Shown: in pieces, positions 1 through 13,300 of the stretch
How positions within the stretch are numbered: position 1 is the first letter of the stretch
How the letters are laid out: each line of letters starts with the position of its first letter
Assembly: GCA_013396655.1 (NCBI GenBank)
Contig: WBMV01007373.1
Coordinates: 477,798 to 541,797 of the forward strand
DNA: 64,000 nt
Direction of reading: 5' to 3'
From: Campylorhamphus procurvoides
Taxonomy: Eukaryota; Chordata; Aves; Passeriformes; Dendrocolaptidae
The notes under the pieces: generated by a model
The model's input: the letters and a program-made list of their open reading frames with translations, nothing else
Database searches by the model: none
What the model was told of the DNA's origin: nothing
Translations under genes and position numbers: made by a program

Positions 1-3000
1 ACAGTTAAGCATTGCTTTTCACAACTTGACAATGATGTCATTTCAGAAAATTCACAGTGGAGTTCCTAAAATGTGTCCTCAAGAACAACCACGAGTGCTC
101 AGCTGTGTTCTTTTCCCAAAGCTGAGGTCTGGGAAGACCTTTTAGGATCTGTTATAAAAGCAGTTAAACACGTATTTAAAGATGTGCTTAATTACGTGCT
201 AGATTGAAGACAATCAGGAGAAAAACTAACGAAAAATTGATAAGACTATTCTGATCTTAATTTTCTTTAATTCGGTGACTTTCTGTATCCCTCAGCATTC
301 CTGTTTTCTAACGTTTATCTCCTGACTTGGCTTCTGGTTTTATCCATAAACTGAAACTCTGACAGTAAAGCTCCTCTACAAACCTCTAATGAGGTGATAG
401 TCTTTCCTGTCTGTGAAAGTCACTGCTTTTATTGCTGACACAGGCTTTGCTAAGTGGAGACTTCAGGCTCACAGTACAGTAAGGTTTCAATGTTAAATCC
501 CCATAAAAACAATCCAATGTCATCATATATCAGAGTAACACCCCCCTGTACAGCACATGCTCTTGCCAATCTTCTCACCCAACACAGCTCGACCTCAGAT
601 AGATAGAGATATTTTCTGGATGAAAGAGTTGCTTTATAATTGATCCCTGCCTGAAGCAATCAGTATAAACCTAATACTAATAAAAAGAAAAAAGGGAAGA
701 ACTAAGACATAACATTCAGAATGATGTAACATTCTAGTAGGTGGTTCCATGAATAAAGAAATAATTACAGAAAATATTATTTCAAACTTTCCTGCAAAAT
801 ATTCCAGTATAAAGTAAGTATTTCTAAAAGGGAAAACAGTTTCCTATAAAGCAGGGTCTGCTGTTCCTTACACACACACAGTGCTGGTGTGATGGAGCCA
901 TGGCCTTGATTCAGCATTTCAGATACTCACTTTAATAATTCTGAGTGTTGTACTTTATATCCCTTCAGAGATCACCAGATCTGGAATGGAATAACTTCAG
1001 TGCAGTCCAAAGGGGTTTAATGTAATCAGCTGGAGTCAGTATCAGGTTTGAGACTTTATAAATGCACATGCAATACTGAGTAAGTGCCCTGCAGCACTGC
1101 CCAAGCACAGGTTTTATAACCTGGCTCTGGTTTGGTGAGTTGGACCCAGCCAGGGGAGGGCACAGTGGGAATCACCCACTGACTGCAGTGCCACTCATCC
1201 CTGACATCACTGCCAGCTGCCAATGCCAGACATGGCTCCTCTGTGTCCCTTCAGCAAGTCCCCTTCCCCTGAAGGACACCAAGATTAGTCACAAATTGGC
1301 TGGACAGCTCCAAGCCAAGAGCCAGACGATGACGGACTGTTCGGGCAACTCATATCAAAGAGCTTTTAGGGCAATTCCTGCCTTTCTGAAAGCATTAACA
1401 TATTGATACTATAAAACTGCAGATTGATGAATGGAAGCCAGGACTCAGAGGAGCAGATTTCCAGACTGTTGTTTGAGGTGTTGATGATTTTTTACTGAGC
1501 TGAGGGAGCTGAGACTCAAAGGCTGCACAGAAGCCAAGCAGTGGGATGAAAGGCACCGGGCAAAGTGAACTTGAGAGTTCAGTCTCTGGGTCATCCATTT
1601 GAAGGGCACACAATATCTGACAGAGCTAAGCTGTTATCATTGTTGTCATCACTGGGCTTTTTACTCAGATGCTAAAAAAATTAGGTGTTTAAAAACATCT
1701 TGGACACAAATTCTGTCTCAGCCATGGCCCATGCAAGGAAGCACTGAGGGCAAGAATCTCTATATTGCTTTCTGTATTTTGCACGTGTTCACACCTTTGC
1801 TATTGGGCACAGCCATGGAGAACATGCCATGCCAGAGGCACCTTGGTGGCACCAGGACTGCCCATCTTCTGCTCTTCAGTTCTGCTCCAAAGGCCCCTGA
1901 AATCACTGAGAACTCAGACATGAATGACTTTTTGTGCCTAACTCATAAGATCAAATTCCCCAGTTAAGACTCCCAGCCTGGAATCCTTTCTGCAATTAGG
2001 CATATAAGGTCCTTCTAAACCAAAAAACGAAGCAATAAAACAGGAGATACTTTTCTATTAAAAATAAGCAGAAATGATATTGGCACCCAGCACTGCTTCT
2101 CAAGGCAGGACTCATGGCACATGTGTTTGAAACTTTTCTGTCCATGACCAAAAACTGGGCCAGCTGAGCTTTGCTCTGACCCCACTTTTATGCTATTATT
2201 TAGATAATCACTTTTGTGTGTGCCTTATTTTTGCTTTTAGCCACCCATGTCTTCCTTCCTAGAGAAGCCACCATCCAAAGATTACTGACTCTATTCACTA
2301 TTTCCCCCTTAATTTATCTACTGGCAAAATCCTCAATCTGTTTTAAATGTAATGGCATAGCTAAAATCTTTTTGTTTAAATAACCTTCTCGTCCTTTTAT
2401 CAGACACAATTTATTAGGAAAGCCCATCTGGCAAATCCTTTTGCTAGAGGAGCAAAACCTACTCTGTATTTGCAATACATTATTGCCAGGTGCAGAGTGA
2501 TTTAAAAATAGCTCTTCTGCCAACAGAGCAGAAACACCATAACCCACGAGCTGGCCTTAGCTGAGAATAAAATGTAAAATTACAATGAAATAAAAGCCCC
2601 GTTGTGCTGGATATGGTTTCAAACATCACACTCTCCCAGGGTTAGACCACGAGTCCTGGCTCAACATGGTTAATGCTGGAGAGTCTATTATTTAGCATTT
2701 AGCATTTTTTTATTTAACTTTCCTCATGGAGTGTGGACATCATGGGCATCAGACATGGAATTGGAACCCCCCTTCAGGGAAGCAAACACCAGCACAGCAC
2801 TGGGTGCTGGCAATGCCTTTTCAGAATTAATTCTGAAATGTTCCTTTGTACTTAAATAATGAAATACAATTGTTGTTTAGAGAAAACCTCCAAATCTGCA
2901 TGACCACGTTTGCCCTCAGCTGTGCCCTGGTACCAGCATGGTTTGAGGATGCAGCTGGTAACACCTCCTGTCCCTGGGGGACACCCTGCCAGCTTTGTCA

Positions 3001-6000
3001 CCCACTGCCTCGACAGTCCCCTGGTGCTTGTGTGGCCACCTCAACCTGGGCAAAGGTCCCCAAGCTGAATGTGCTGCGAGGGGTGAAAGTGCACCATGCT
3101 CATGCCGTGCATCCTGTTCCCTCACTGAAGCACCCAGATGTTCCTCAAACAGATCTTTCCTTCCTTCCTTCCTTTTAATGCCTGGATTAATTTTTTCAGA
3201 CTCCTATTGCAATATCATGGTGCTTTTGAAGTGCAGTCATTTTTTTTCCCCTTTAAGCTGGAGACCATTTTGTTTGATCTTCAATTTCAGAACCAATCCT
3301 TCATGAGTTTAATACCTGTGATCTGGCATCTCAGCATCAGCTGGAATTGCTGGGGTTTGGATTTCGGCTTTTATTGCCAGGGCTCAGGAAAGATTTGTTG
3401 ATGTAAAGATGCTACTACAGACATTTATGGAGAGGCACTTTTTAAGGGCTTTTTTTTTGAATTTCCATTAAAATGCATTTTCTGGAAGAGCCAGCCAAAC
3501 ACTTTAGAATTGTAAATACTGGGACAGTTCTGAGGTGTTAAAATATGATAATCCAGCTGGGTTTATATAAACCCACAACTGAAGTGAGTAAGGCAAAGGA
3601 AACGCTCGTGTTTTCACTCCGTCCTGCCCTGAACTCCTGTGCTGACACGGTGCCCACACTCACTGGGGGGCTGAGGCAGAAGGATTATTCCAGCTACTGT
3701 CACTGTGGGCTGTGCCAGGGGTTGTGCTGCTCTGAAAGCACCTGGGCTCTGCTAAGCTGGGCAGCGCTGCTGTGCTGAAGGGGAAAATCCAGCAGTGCAG
3801 GGAGCAGCCTGCAGCAGCTGCAGGAAATCTCCGTGTTTGGAGGCAGCCTGAAAAGTTTATTCCATTTGTCCAGCTCTCCGTTGCTGTGTTATAAACAGGA
3901 AATGAAACATTGTTAATTCTGAGAACTCAAATATGTTTGCACAGAACATTTTGCTCAGTAGCTCCCGGCCCCGGTGAATGTTTCATTGCAGGAATGATTC
4001 ACTGGGGGCTCTCGCTGCTCAGCACAGCTCCGTTTGACTCTCCCTGTAATTCACAGAAATAGGTGGCTATATGGGGAACACACCATGGCTGCTGATACAT
4101 ATTCATCGAGGGTAAAGTCACAAGGCAATGACTTTCCAAACCACTCTCACCTGCAGGCTGGGACATGCTCTGCACGGGAACACAGAATTCTGCAGTCCGT
4201 GCAATATGGACATTCAGATTTGGAAACACTTGTGGCTCCTCCTCATGAACAGGCAAACCTGTTAGCCTGTGTCCAGAATCTAGTCACTCCAGCTGGAACC
4301 TCACATTTAAACTTCTTAAAAAAGTAAAGATTTTTAGCTCCATGCTTGTAAAATCCTCGTCTTTAAGATTTCACATAGAGTTTGTAGATGGCCATGAAGT
4401 TCCAGTGAAGTCACATTCTTTGGGGCACCCAAATTGCTGCTTCTACAAGGGCAGAAATGAGCCCACCTCCCCAGAAGACAGAAGTGGACTCTCTGAGTGC
4501 CTGTAAGAGCTCCCAAAGCTGCCTCCTGGTTCACTGTTGACTCTGTGCTTTCAGCCTTTCAGCAGATTAGCTCTCCATCCTTAAGGGAATTCTAATCACT
4601 CAGATGATTCTGTTCAAGAGATCCCTCAGCATCATTGGCAGAGGTTCCCTTAAGGTGTTCCTCAATGGAACAACAGCTCTCCTTAAGCCTCCAGCTAACT
4701 AAATTCTTCACTTTTCAATTTTAGTTAATATTTAGAAGGAGAGAAAAGCAAATATGCACAAAGTTGAATTCAATCATGCCCCTTCAACCGTCAGGACATT
4801 TTCATGGAACACTTTTCCCCTCTCATCAGTGCCAGCACCAGCCAGAATGAGCTCTGCAATTCAGATGGAATATTACACTTATGAGGATGGTTTATACACT
4901 TTTGTCTTTCCAGGTATGAATCATTAATATGGAAATGAAGATGGAAGGTGGTGACTTCGTCCCTTTACCATCAGGCTCATAAGAAAATAATGCAAGCAGT
5001 GTAGGAAGGATTTAAATAATTTAAGCCACTCTCTAATGTACAGTAATACAGCCAAATAATGACATTTGCTGTTAAAAATCAAAGTATATTTTTAATTGAA
5101 GAAGGATGTGCTTTCGTCAGGGCATAAAGAAATTTAAAGCAAATTTAAAGCTCCAGAAGCTGCCAAGCACCGTGACCCTGATAGAGAACTCGCTTTATTT
5201 TAAGTCTGTGAAAGAGCCCCTGAAATGCAGAGATTACTGACATGCCTGAAGTTAAAGTTGTTCTCATTGGTCTCTCTGGGTGGGAGTCAGGACATTTACC
5301 CTGTTGGATCTAATTGTTAAATCCTGAGGATTGCACTGTGCTTTTAATCTTTAAACTTAGTATCAGTTCAGATTACATGTCCCAAAAGCAGCCAAATTGT
5401 TGTTATTAGTGCAACTGAAATACCTTTCAAAAGCTTACACTAACTGGGTTTAGTTATCTCTGAAGCTGCTATTTGGGAAACACAGACCCCTTCTCATTTG
5501 CATGGAATTACTTTTTCATGCTGTTCTGATTGAAAACAGCTGGAAATTACATTTACAAACATTAAAAATCTTTTTATAGTGCCTAGATTATGTAAGAGGC
5601 CTCATCAGAAAAGGGAATTCGGCTTCATGTTCATCAAAGGGTAGCATGAAACCCCCATAGTTTGTAAACTTTGAAAGAAACACGATTTTCAACCATTATT
5701 AATTCACTCTCAATTACAGCATGTGCACAGTTAAATGCTAAAGGTGTTCTGAACTGTTCTGTAAGAATTCTAAACCAGAATTTGGTAGTCAACAGACAAA
5801 CCATCTATCAGTACAGAAAAAAACAACAGATGCTGGGCTATTTTTGTTGTTTCAACCCATATAAAATTCCATTTTGCTTGGAATCGGATCTCTAGATTTG
5901 TCTCCAAAATAACAACACAAGGAATCTGAAACTCTTTCCTCCCTTAAGATAAGGCTGGTTTTCTGTCTCATGAGATTAAAGATATGGAAACCATGCTTAA

Positions 6001-7269
6001 GAGATGGCTACTAAAAATGGGCAGGAAAGTTGCAACACTGCACGTTACCTTTGTGTTTAGAGTTTCTGGAAGTGCACAGACTGAGCTGAAAAATGTCCCA
6101 TGATTTCTTTAAAGCACAGTCAAATGCTGACCCATTCCATAGCAGCTCATTCCTAAATGGAGCCAGAATCCATGGAGCTCAGATAAGATGATGGGACCAA
6201 TAAGTGCTTTGATGAGGTGTTATATAATTCTTGGTACTAAACAGATGGGTTTCATTATCTAAGGAAACTAATAACATTCCTTTTCATTCTACTGTAGACC
6301 CAATTTTGGTTTATGACCTGTACATAACATTTGAAATAGGATCTATAAATGGAAGATAACAAGTACTTGACTTTTTTAGTCTGAAAATCGTGTCTCCTAT
6401 AGTATAGAAATATATCCATTGGCAGGTCTTCACTTTTTATCCTAAAAATGATTCTGTAGTCTTGTTTTATATAGTCAAACAGCTGCCATACTCACTGCCA
6501 GCTATGAATATAGACTTGGCTCCAGAGACAAATCATATCTCCAAAATTAAATGCGAGCACAGATCCCATCATTCCTCTCGAGCTGCTTGTTGTGAACCAT
6601 CATTTTTCAGCTCTGACATTAAAACATTGAGACCTCAGCCCCTTTTGCATGGTGGCTGCTGATTTCAAACAGTGAATTGCATTGACCCAGAAGAAACACG
6701 CTCTTCAGAGATGTGCTCCATCAAATATACATGGGAGCAATTTCCAAGGGAATTTTGGGAGAGTGGCTGTGCCTGCTGCCATTGATGCTTTCTGGCAGAT
6801 CTGCTGCAGTCTGCAGTGTGCTTCAGTCCCTCTTGGTCCTGTGTCATCCTCACCCTGGAGCAACTGTGCACAGCTGCCTTTGCTGGGCTGGGGCACTCTG
6901 CAGCACTGACTGCTTGGGGTGGGATGCAAGTAAGGACAATAGGGATGTTTCAGACTGCTCACTGAGCTTCATAATTCAAAGAAAAGGCCTCTTCTACTTT
7001 GGATTAATTCAGCTGAATATCCAAGGTCTGCTACAGGATGTTTTCTGCTAATGGCAGGAAAGTATTTCAAAAGGAATCATCTGCAGAGGAAAGTGTCAGT
7101 CAGCCCAGACAGAGGCTGCTGTTGCTTCCCCTCTGCTCCATAGCTTTTGGGATCCTACTGACCAGCAAGAGTTCACAGCAAAATAAAAATGCTCCTGCTT
7201 CCTATGCAGCCTTTCCTGCAGGCTCTCACATTCCCTTCCTCACCACCTGCCAACCAGGTTGTCTCTTAC
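1..7269 (-). other. PITPNC1: PITPNC1 intron 6, partial (at least 7.3 kb)
   Basis: It starts with GTAAGA at 7269 and continues past the left edge. The next PITPNC1 coding exon was searched for by eye on the minus strand and not found. The only distinct element seen is a short TTCC repeat at 3155-3176. Confidence 0.85.
3155..3176 (+). repeat. (TTCC)n microsatellite, short
   Basis: About five TTCC units ending in TTTT, in intron 6. It is likely length-polymorphic but too short to be notable. Confidence 0.85.
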
Positions 7270-7365
7270 CTCTGACTCCTTGTAGTAGCGCTCGGGAATT
7301 TCGTCACTGGCAATGTCAATGAAGCAGACTTCCCTCTCCAGGTCTTTAGCCTCTTTGTCAAAAAT
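7270..7365 (-). CDS. PITPNC1: PITPNC1 coding exon 6 (residues 123-154)
   Basis: 96 nt, phase 0 at both ends, bounded by ACTCTTGCAG and GAG|GTAAGA. It encodes an acidic stretch (FDKEAKDLER), the strand EVCFIDIAS, and DEIPERYYKESE, which leads into the regulatory-loop region of the PITP domain. The VCFIDIA strand corresponds to VYIDIAD in PITP-alpha. The following exon, expected to encode the conserved CSYKLVTVKFEVWGLQ region in human PITPNC1, was looked for between 1 and 7269 and not seen, so the gene must continue beyond the window. Confidence 0.95.
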
Positions 7366-10300
7366 CTGCAAGAGTTCAAGAAATTCAAGGCTGTTACAGA
7401 ACCACACCCTCACAAAATCCACCTGCAATAGTGCTTACAAGCAGCTTCAGTGACTTGCACCAGAATGTATTTTAGGCTTGTGCCTGAACAGCTTTGTGTG
7501 AATATTCAAGTCTTTGCAGGGACATGGTCACGTTCTTCAGCCTCCTGCACACACCGTGTTCAGCACTTTCTGCTCCCACTGCTCTTCTTCTTTGGGCTTT
7601 TGGGAATGACAAACAGTAGAGTCAACAACTCAGACTGGTTTTCCTGTGTTCACCAGTCCTTGCTCCAGAGCCCCTCACTGTGTCAAACCCCGACCCTCTG
7701 CACCTGGGGTGTTTCTCCCCTTTCACCCTCAGGACCCCAGCAATGTGCAGGTGTTCGCTGTGAACACTCAGCCTACAATGCTCTTATACTGAGAATCAAA
7801 GTTGGATTGCAAGCTTTTCCTGACCATCTGTGCACACACAGAGCTTATCTTCACTTCAGTCCTCCAGGACCTGGTTTGGAACCCCAAGTCTCTTTTTCTA
7901 TGCAAGGCAAACAACGGGGCTATTTTGAAAATCCAGGTCATGTGCAGCTGCAGTGCAGTCTCCTTCTGTGCCTGTGTCCTTAATTTAATTATTTAGGCAT
8001 CTCAGTGACCCATGTGACTTACACTGTGTCTGCAATACACTTCTCTCGTGATTCTGAGATGTTCAAATAGAGCTGAGTTAAGAGGCTACCGTGAATTAGT
8101 GCCATGAAATTCAGGGGAGTTGTGCACCCACTGTCAGGATCAGTAACAAGCTCATGATGTGCTTTTTCCTTTGGGGCACAATGTTCTATAGCTGACATTT
8201 CCAGGAAGCATAAATATTTTTGTTTTCCCTCTTTTTTTTTCTCTTTAAATAAATGCAGTGAACGCTCTGCTGACTTAATTTCATCCTAGAGGAACAGTTA
8301 AAAATACAGAATGCCAGCAACTCTTTAGTAACAAGAATGCTACTTGATTATTTCTGAAAGCCACGGAGCTGCCCATTTAAAGCATCTGAAATGAGCAATG
8401 GGCTCCAGTGAACGCAGGAACCAGCTGGTAAGGAGAAGGTTGCTCAGGAAATCATAACTCAAATACGGGAAAAGCTGAAGTTTGACTCTAAAATTTTAAC
8501 TGGCCTTGGTAGTGAATGAAATAGGCACCAGTGAATGGTCCTTGGGAGGGATGTGACACCTCCACACTTCTGAAACCACAGAAGAACTGAAAAAGAGAAA
8601 CTCCAACCCGGTTTTGTTTGTGTACTTATTCCCCTTCTCCAACCTTTGTTTTGCAAAAAATGGTGTTGATTATTTGAACAAAGTGGAGCTGGGAGGTCCT
8701 TCCCCTGTAGTGCTCCTTCTCTGAATTGTGTGCACTGATGCAAATCACTGCTGTGGTTACATACATAATGTACATGGCTTTTTATAAGCGCCTTTGCTTG
8801 CTTTTTTCTCCAAACAAATTCAGAAATACAGAGCAGCTTGCCACGAAACAAATTGGACTATTTCTGGAACAAGATGCTTTTCACCATAATCTCTACAAAA
8901 TAATGGAGATTGCTCTTAAATGGACATTACCAGGTCAGCTGAGGCTCTGGATCTGTCCATGGTTTAGGTACAAGCCTCATAAATTTAAGCACATGCAAAT
9001 CTCTGCACATTTGCAAAGACCTAAATGGGGAATTGTTACCCAGTATCTTATCTGAAGAAATGTGCCCTGCTCTGTCCCAGGCTTGAGCCACATATTTCAC
9101 CTCATTTCGAACATAGTCCTAAATTCTTTTTCTCTCTTTCTCATGCTGTGATGGAAGTGGGGATGACAGATGCCTTTGCCAATCTGTCAAAACCAGGAGG
9201 AATTTTCCAACCACTTCAACGATGCCTTATTTGCTGCCGAGGCTGTCTCTGACCATTTCCTCTATTCCACAGGTTTGCTGAAGGACATTCTCACTTCCCT
9301 TTGCTGGCAGAACTTGTTGTCTAATCACTTATGCTTTCCCCCTTCTCAGATTGCCCTCACAAGATTTGCAGCTAGAGATTTAATCTTCTCATTCTATCAG
9401 CACTGGAAAATAAGAAGTCATTAGAGAACAAGACTGATTTCTTTCTTAGCTCTAATTCTCTTATTGCCTCTCACAGCCACAGAATCTGGGACTGCCTGAA
9501 ACCCTGTAGGGAGAATGGGTTTATTGTGGTTGTGATCAAAGAGACTAGAGAAATGCAAAAAGTTTTCAGGGAAAAGATTAAAGGCCACAAAAAGAAGCAT
9601 AAGGCTCCCAATCTGTGCCTGTCTTTGCAAATGTGCAGAAACTGAATGGTGGGAACAATCTGTATCCTTAAGAAGATGATGTAGAAAGGCAGAATATTAA
9701 ATATGATATTGGAAAGAACTGGACAGGCTTTACATTTGGAAGCCAAGTAATTAATTGAGATTGAAATACACAATCAAAGGAAAACTAAGAGCAACATTCA
9801 GGCTGAAATGTCCTTTTTGCTGGGGGTTTTGGTTTTAGTTTTGAGGGGGAAAAGTGACTATTTACATTTATATACTTCCTCTTCCTAAGAAGAATAGAAA
9901 CTTGGCATGATTTAGACTAAATCACCCACAGAATGACAGAAAGTGGAAGAAAGGTTTCAGTTGGGTCTTCTCCATGATTGTCAATAGATTGTTCTGACAA
10001 AACTAACCAACCAAAGGACACAAAACCCCCTCTGGCAGATGATTCCAGTACCCCAGGAAAGACAGCCAGCACAGCACACTGCAGAAATGTAAGCCCTGAT
10101 GCACTTAAATTTCCTTCCTTCGTTTCCCTCATGACATGTCCCGGCACCCCCTTGTCACCCCTTGTCCCTTCTCCTTCCCTGGTGGCCACAGTCAGAACAG
10201 AAAGTCAGGTCAGAAGGTGCTGGGAAGCCAACAACAAATTTACCATCATCTTTTCTACAGGCTTCTCTCCCATCTTTCTTCTCTTTTCAGGCAAAGTTGC

Positions 10301-13300
10301 TGGCTTCAATTTCATTCAGATGCAGGTAATCAAAAATTTAGCTATTATGGCCAATGCCCACTGGGTTGGATGTGAACAGCCTAAAACCAGATGCTGCTGC
10401 ATCCACTGATTCCATCCACACTGGCAAACTCCTCACTCATCTGCACTACCAGGAGCTCTCATATCTGTGCCTCTGGCTTATCTTTGTTTCATAATAAATA
10501 GTTCTCTCTTGTGATGTTTTCCTCTGCCCTCAAATCAGAGGAGCCATCCAAAGGATTTCCAGCTGGGGAAGGTTTTTGACTCTGTCATTACTACAAAATG
10601 GGTTTTTTACCAGACCAGACACAAGGAGTTTGTGATCAGAAGGTTCTAATGAGGCATCTAATTCATACTAGGGATGTAATTGCAGTCGAGTGCAAAAATA
10701 ATCCTTTTTTTCCATTAAAAAGGCACAAAATATACTCTCCACCTTGAAAATCCAATCTCCTCAGACTGCCACGGCCAGAACCCCTGGCAGTGAATTGCTG
10801 CAGCACCTTGAGCAGGTTGTCTCATCTGCTGCACTGCACCTCTCATTTTTGTGAAGAAAAATTTGGTCTAAACCAAAAGAACTCAATCCATGAGGTTTAT
10901 TCAGTGTGTCACTTCTCAGCAAGTCCTGCTCCAACCCCTGTTACCTTCAAAGTCCCTTAATTTGCTTTTGAGGTTGACTTGGGCAAAGACTGCAGGAATT
11001 GACCAATTTCAGACCTGTTCACTGGCTAAAACTATTTTGGTGGACACACATAATTGGGAGCAATTCTCCCATGGAAAAAGGCTGAATCTCTCTGGGAGAG
11101 CAGAAAATTTGGCTCCCTGAACTGCAAAGGACTATCCCTGCCTGCTGCAGAGCAGGACAGGCACTCACATATTTCTCTGCAGCCCTGCTCCTCTGGATTT
11201 CCATGTCACGACTCCCCTGCTATTCCATCTCTTACAAAATATCTCATTTAGATTTGTACTTTCTGGACGGAGAAATGGATTTTTATGGAATTATGTCAAA
11301 GCAGCTTTGCTTCCAGGACCATGCTAGACTATCTATAATATTTACTGGGAATAGTTTTTTTTGAGTCACATCGAGTTCAAGTGCCAGATTTACTAACTCA
11401 CTTCAGTGGTTCATTTAGAAAAATTAAAATGAGAGGCACAACCATACCACTTATTCACACTCTGTCAGTGTGGGCCTTGTCATATGTTCTGCCACAGCCA
11501 TATGTGCTTGGGACACACGATCTGGAGTTCAACAAAGAGGGAGCTCTTGGCACAGGAGGAATTCCAGGCTAACCTCTCCTCTTGTTTGCTTGTATTATTT
11601 GAGAATTATTAGAGGGGGAAAGCTTTAGAAAATCATGATTTTTCATTGCAAATTATACAGGATGCAATGGAGACTCAATACCATCATGCAGGAAAAGTCC
11701 AGGTGCAAAGAAAACCACCCTCGGAGTGCCCCCGGCTTTGACTTTGCCATCTTGTGAGTGATGCCCAGCAATCCTTTTGACAGTTTCCAGACTGAGATCC
11801 TGCTGTGCAGTGAGGCTAAACCAGGGCACAGCTGAATCCTTTTCAGCTTAAATCAGTGTTTCATGGCAGTTGCCTTAAATAGTGAATTTACATTTAATTT
11901 CCATGTGCTATATTCAAGTTTGCTACAACCTAGTTCCATGTTACCAAGACAGGAGATAAAAATAGGGAAAAAACCCACCCTAAACCCAACCAAACTAGAA
12001 ATGGATTTTCTTGTGGGCTGCTATAGCTAAAAATTATTTTACTTTAGTTTAATAACCAGGATCCAGCCACTGAGCTATGCTGCAAAGAGCAAAGCACTGG
12101 AATTTTTACATACAGTGAATTTCCATTATTGACAACCTTTGGATTATTTTACAAGCTGTACTCTTTGCTTTCCCCAGACACCATCAGATGGCAAAAACTC
12201 ACTGCCCAAATATCAGCAGCAATTAATTCTGTTACTAAAAAACAAAACAAAACAAACCAGCAGCAATCAGTCAAACATAATGACCCCTTCTGCAACAAAC
12301 AGGAAAACTGAATGTCTCTGTAATTCAGTGATTTGTTTGAACAGTGTCTGTCCTCACCCTGCCTTTCCTCCACCTTCAGGTACAAACTGTTTTTCAGACC
12401 TTTTCCCCAGGATTAGAGTATGGCATCCAAGGCAATCGTGAGATCACTGTGCATTGATTACAGCATCCACTGGAGCCATATGGTGGATCCTTTGGAATCA
12501 ACACACTTCATTGCCATGCACAGTTGGTGCATTCCTCACTAAAACTAAAAAACCCAAAAATGTGTGTCTGTAGCGTACATGGAAATAGTAGGAAGAAGAG
12601 ACGGGGGGAAATGGGAGCAAGACACCAGTTAGACCAAAATTAGCCCTGTGTGACACAAGTACTGATATTCAGTGGACTGTGAAGAGAAAATACCTGCCCA
12701 AATAAAGAACAGGTTGAGGCAGTCTGCTCATGGGAACCACACCCCCACTGACACACAAACAAGCAGCAACTCACCCCCTCCTGCCCGCATTTCTGGCCAT
12801 TTCATTCTTTAGACACCCTTAAGAATTCTCCTGGATGTCCCTTATGGTTCTAATATTCAAATACAGACTTTGTGTGTCTCTGTTCCAATTCCCCAGGTGC
12901 TGATTTTCCTTGTGGGAAGAACAGTGTGTGATTGCTCAGCACTTTGCCCCTGGCTGAGGCTCTGCTGCAGCACCTGCAGCTCCCTCTGCGGCCCCAAGGG
13001 ACGGAGCCAGCTGAGGATGCAAAGGGAGCAATGTTTTCATGTACCCTACAGATACCACGTCTTGTGGGATTTGCATCTTAGAGAACATCCCCATTTTTAG
13101 AAATCCTACTTTGTAATTTAAAATAAAAGTAAAATCAAAATAAAATTTGTTTTTAAATGGAGATTTTAAAAGATCCCTGGGAGGAAACCCTCCTGCCCTG
13201 GCTCATTGGTCCAGTTTCTAGCACTGTTACCAAAGCCATAAAGCTGCAAGGCACCAGGGCCAATATTTGATGTACTAACGTGTTCATCCAACACTGGCTG

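Noticed and set aside
1..7269. Next PITPNC1 exon (CSYKLVTVKFEVWG region)
   Set aside because: Looked for on the minus strand and not found. It must lie beyond the window.
7450..7983. 177-codon open frame on the plus strand
   Set aside because: Rich in Cys, Leu, Ser and Pro as is common in chance frames, no family resemblance, and antisense inside intron 5 next to a real exon on the other strand.
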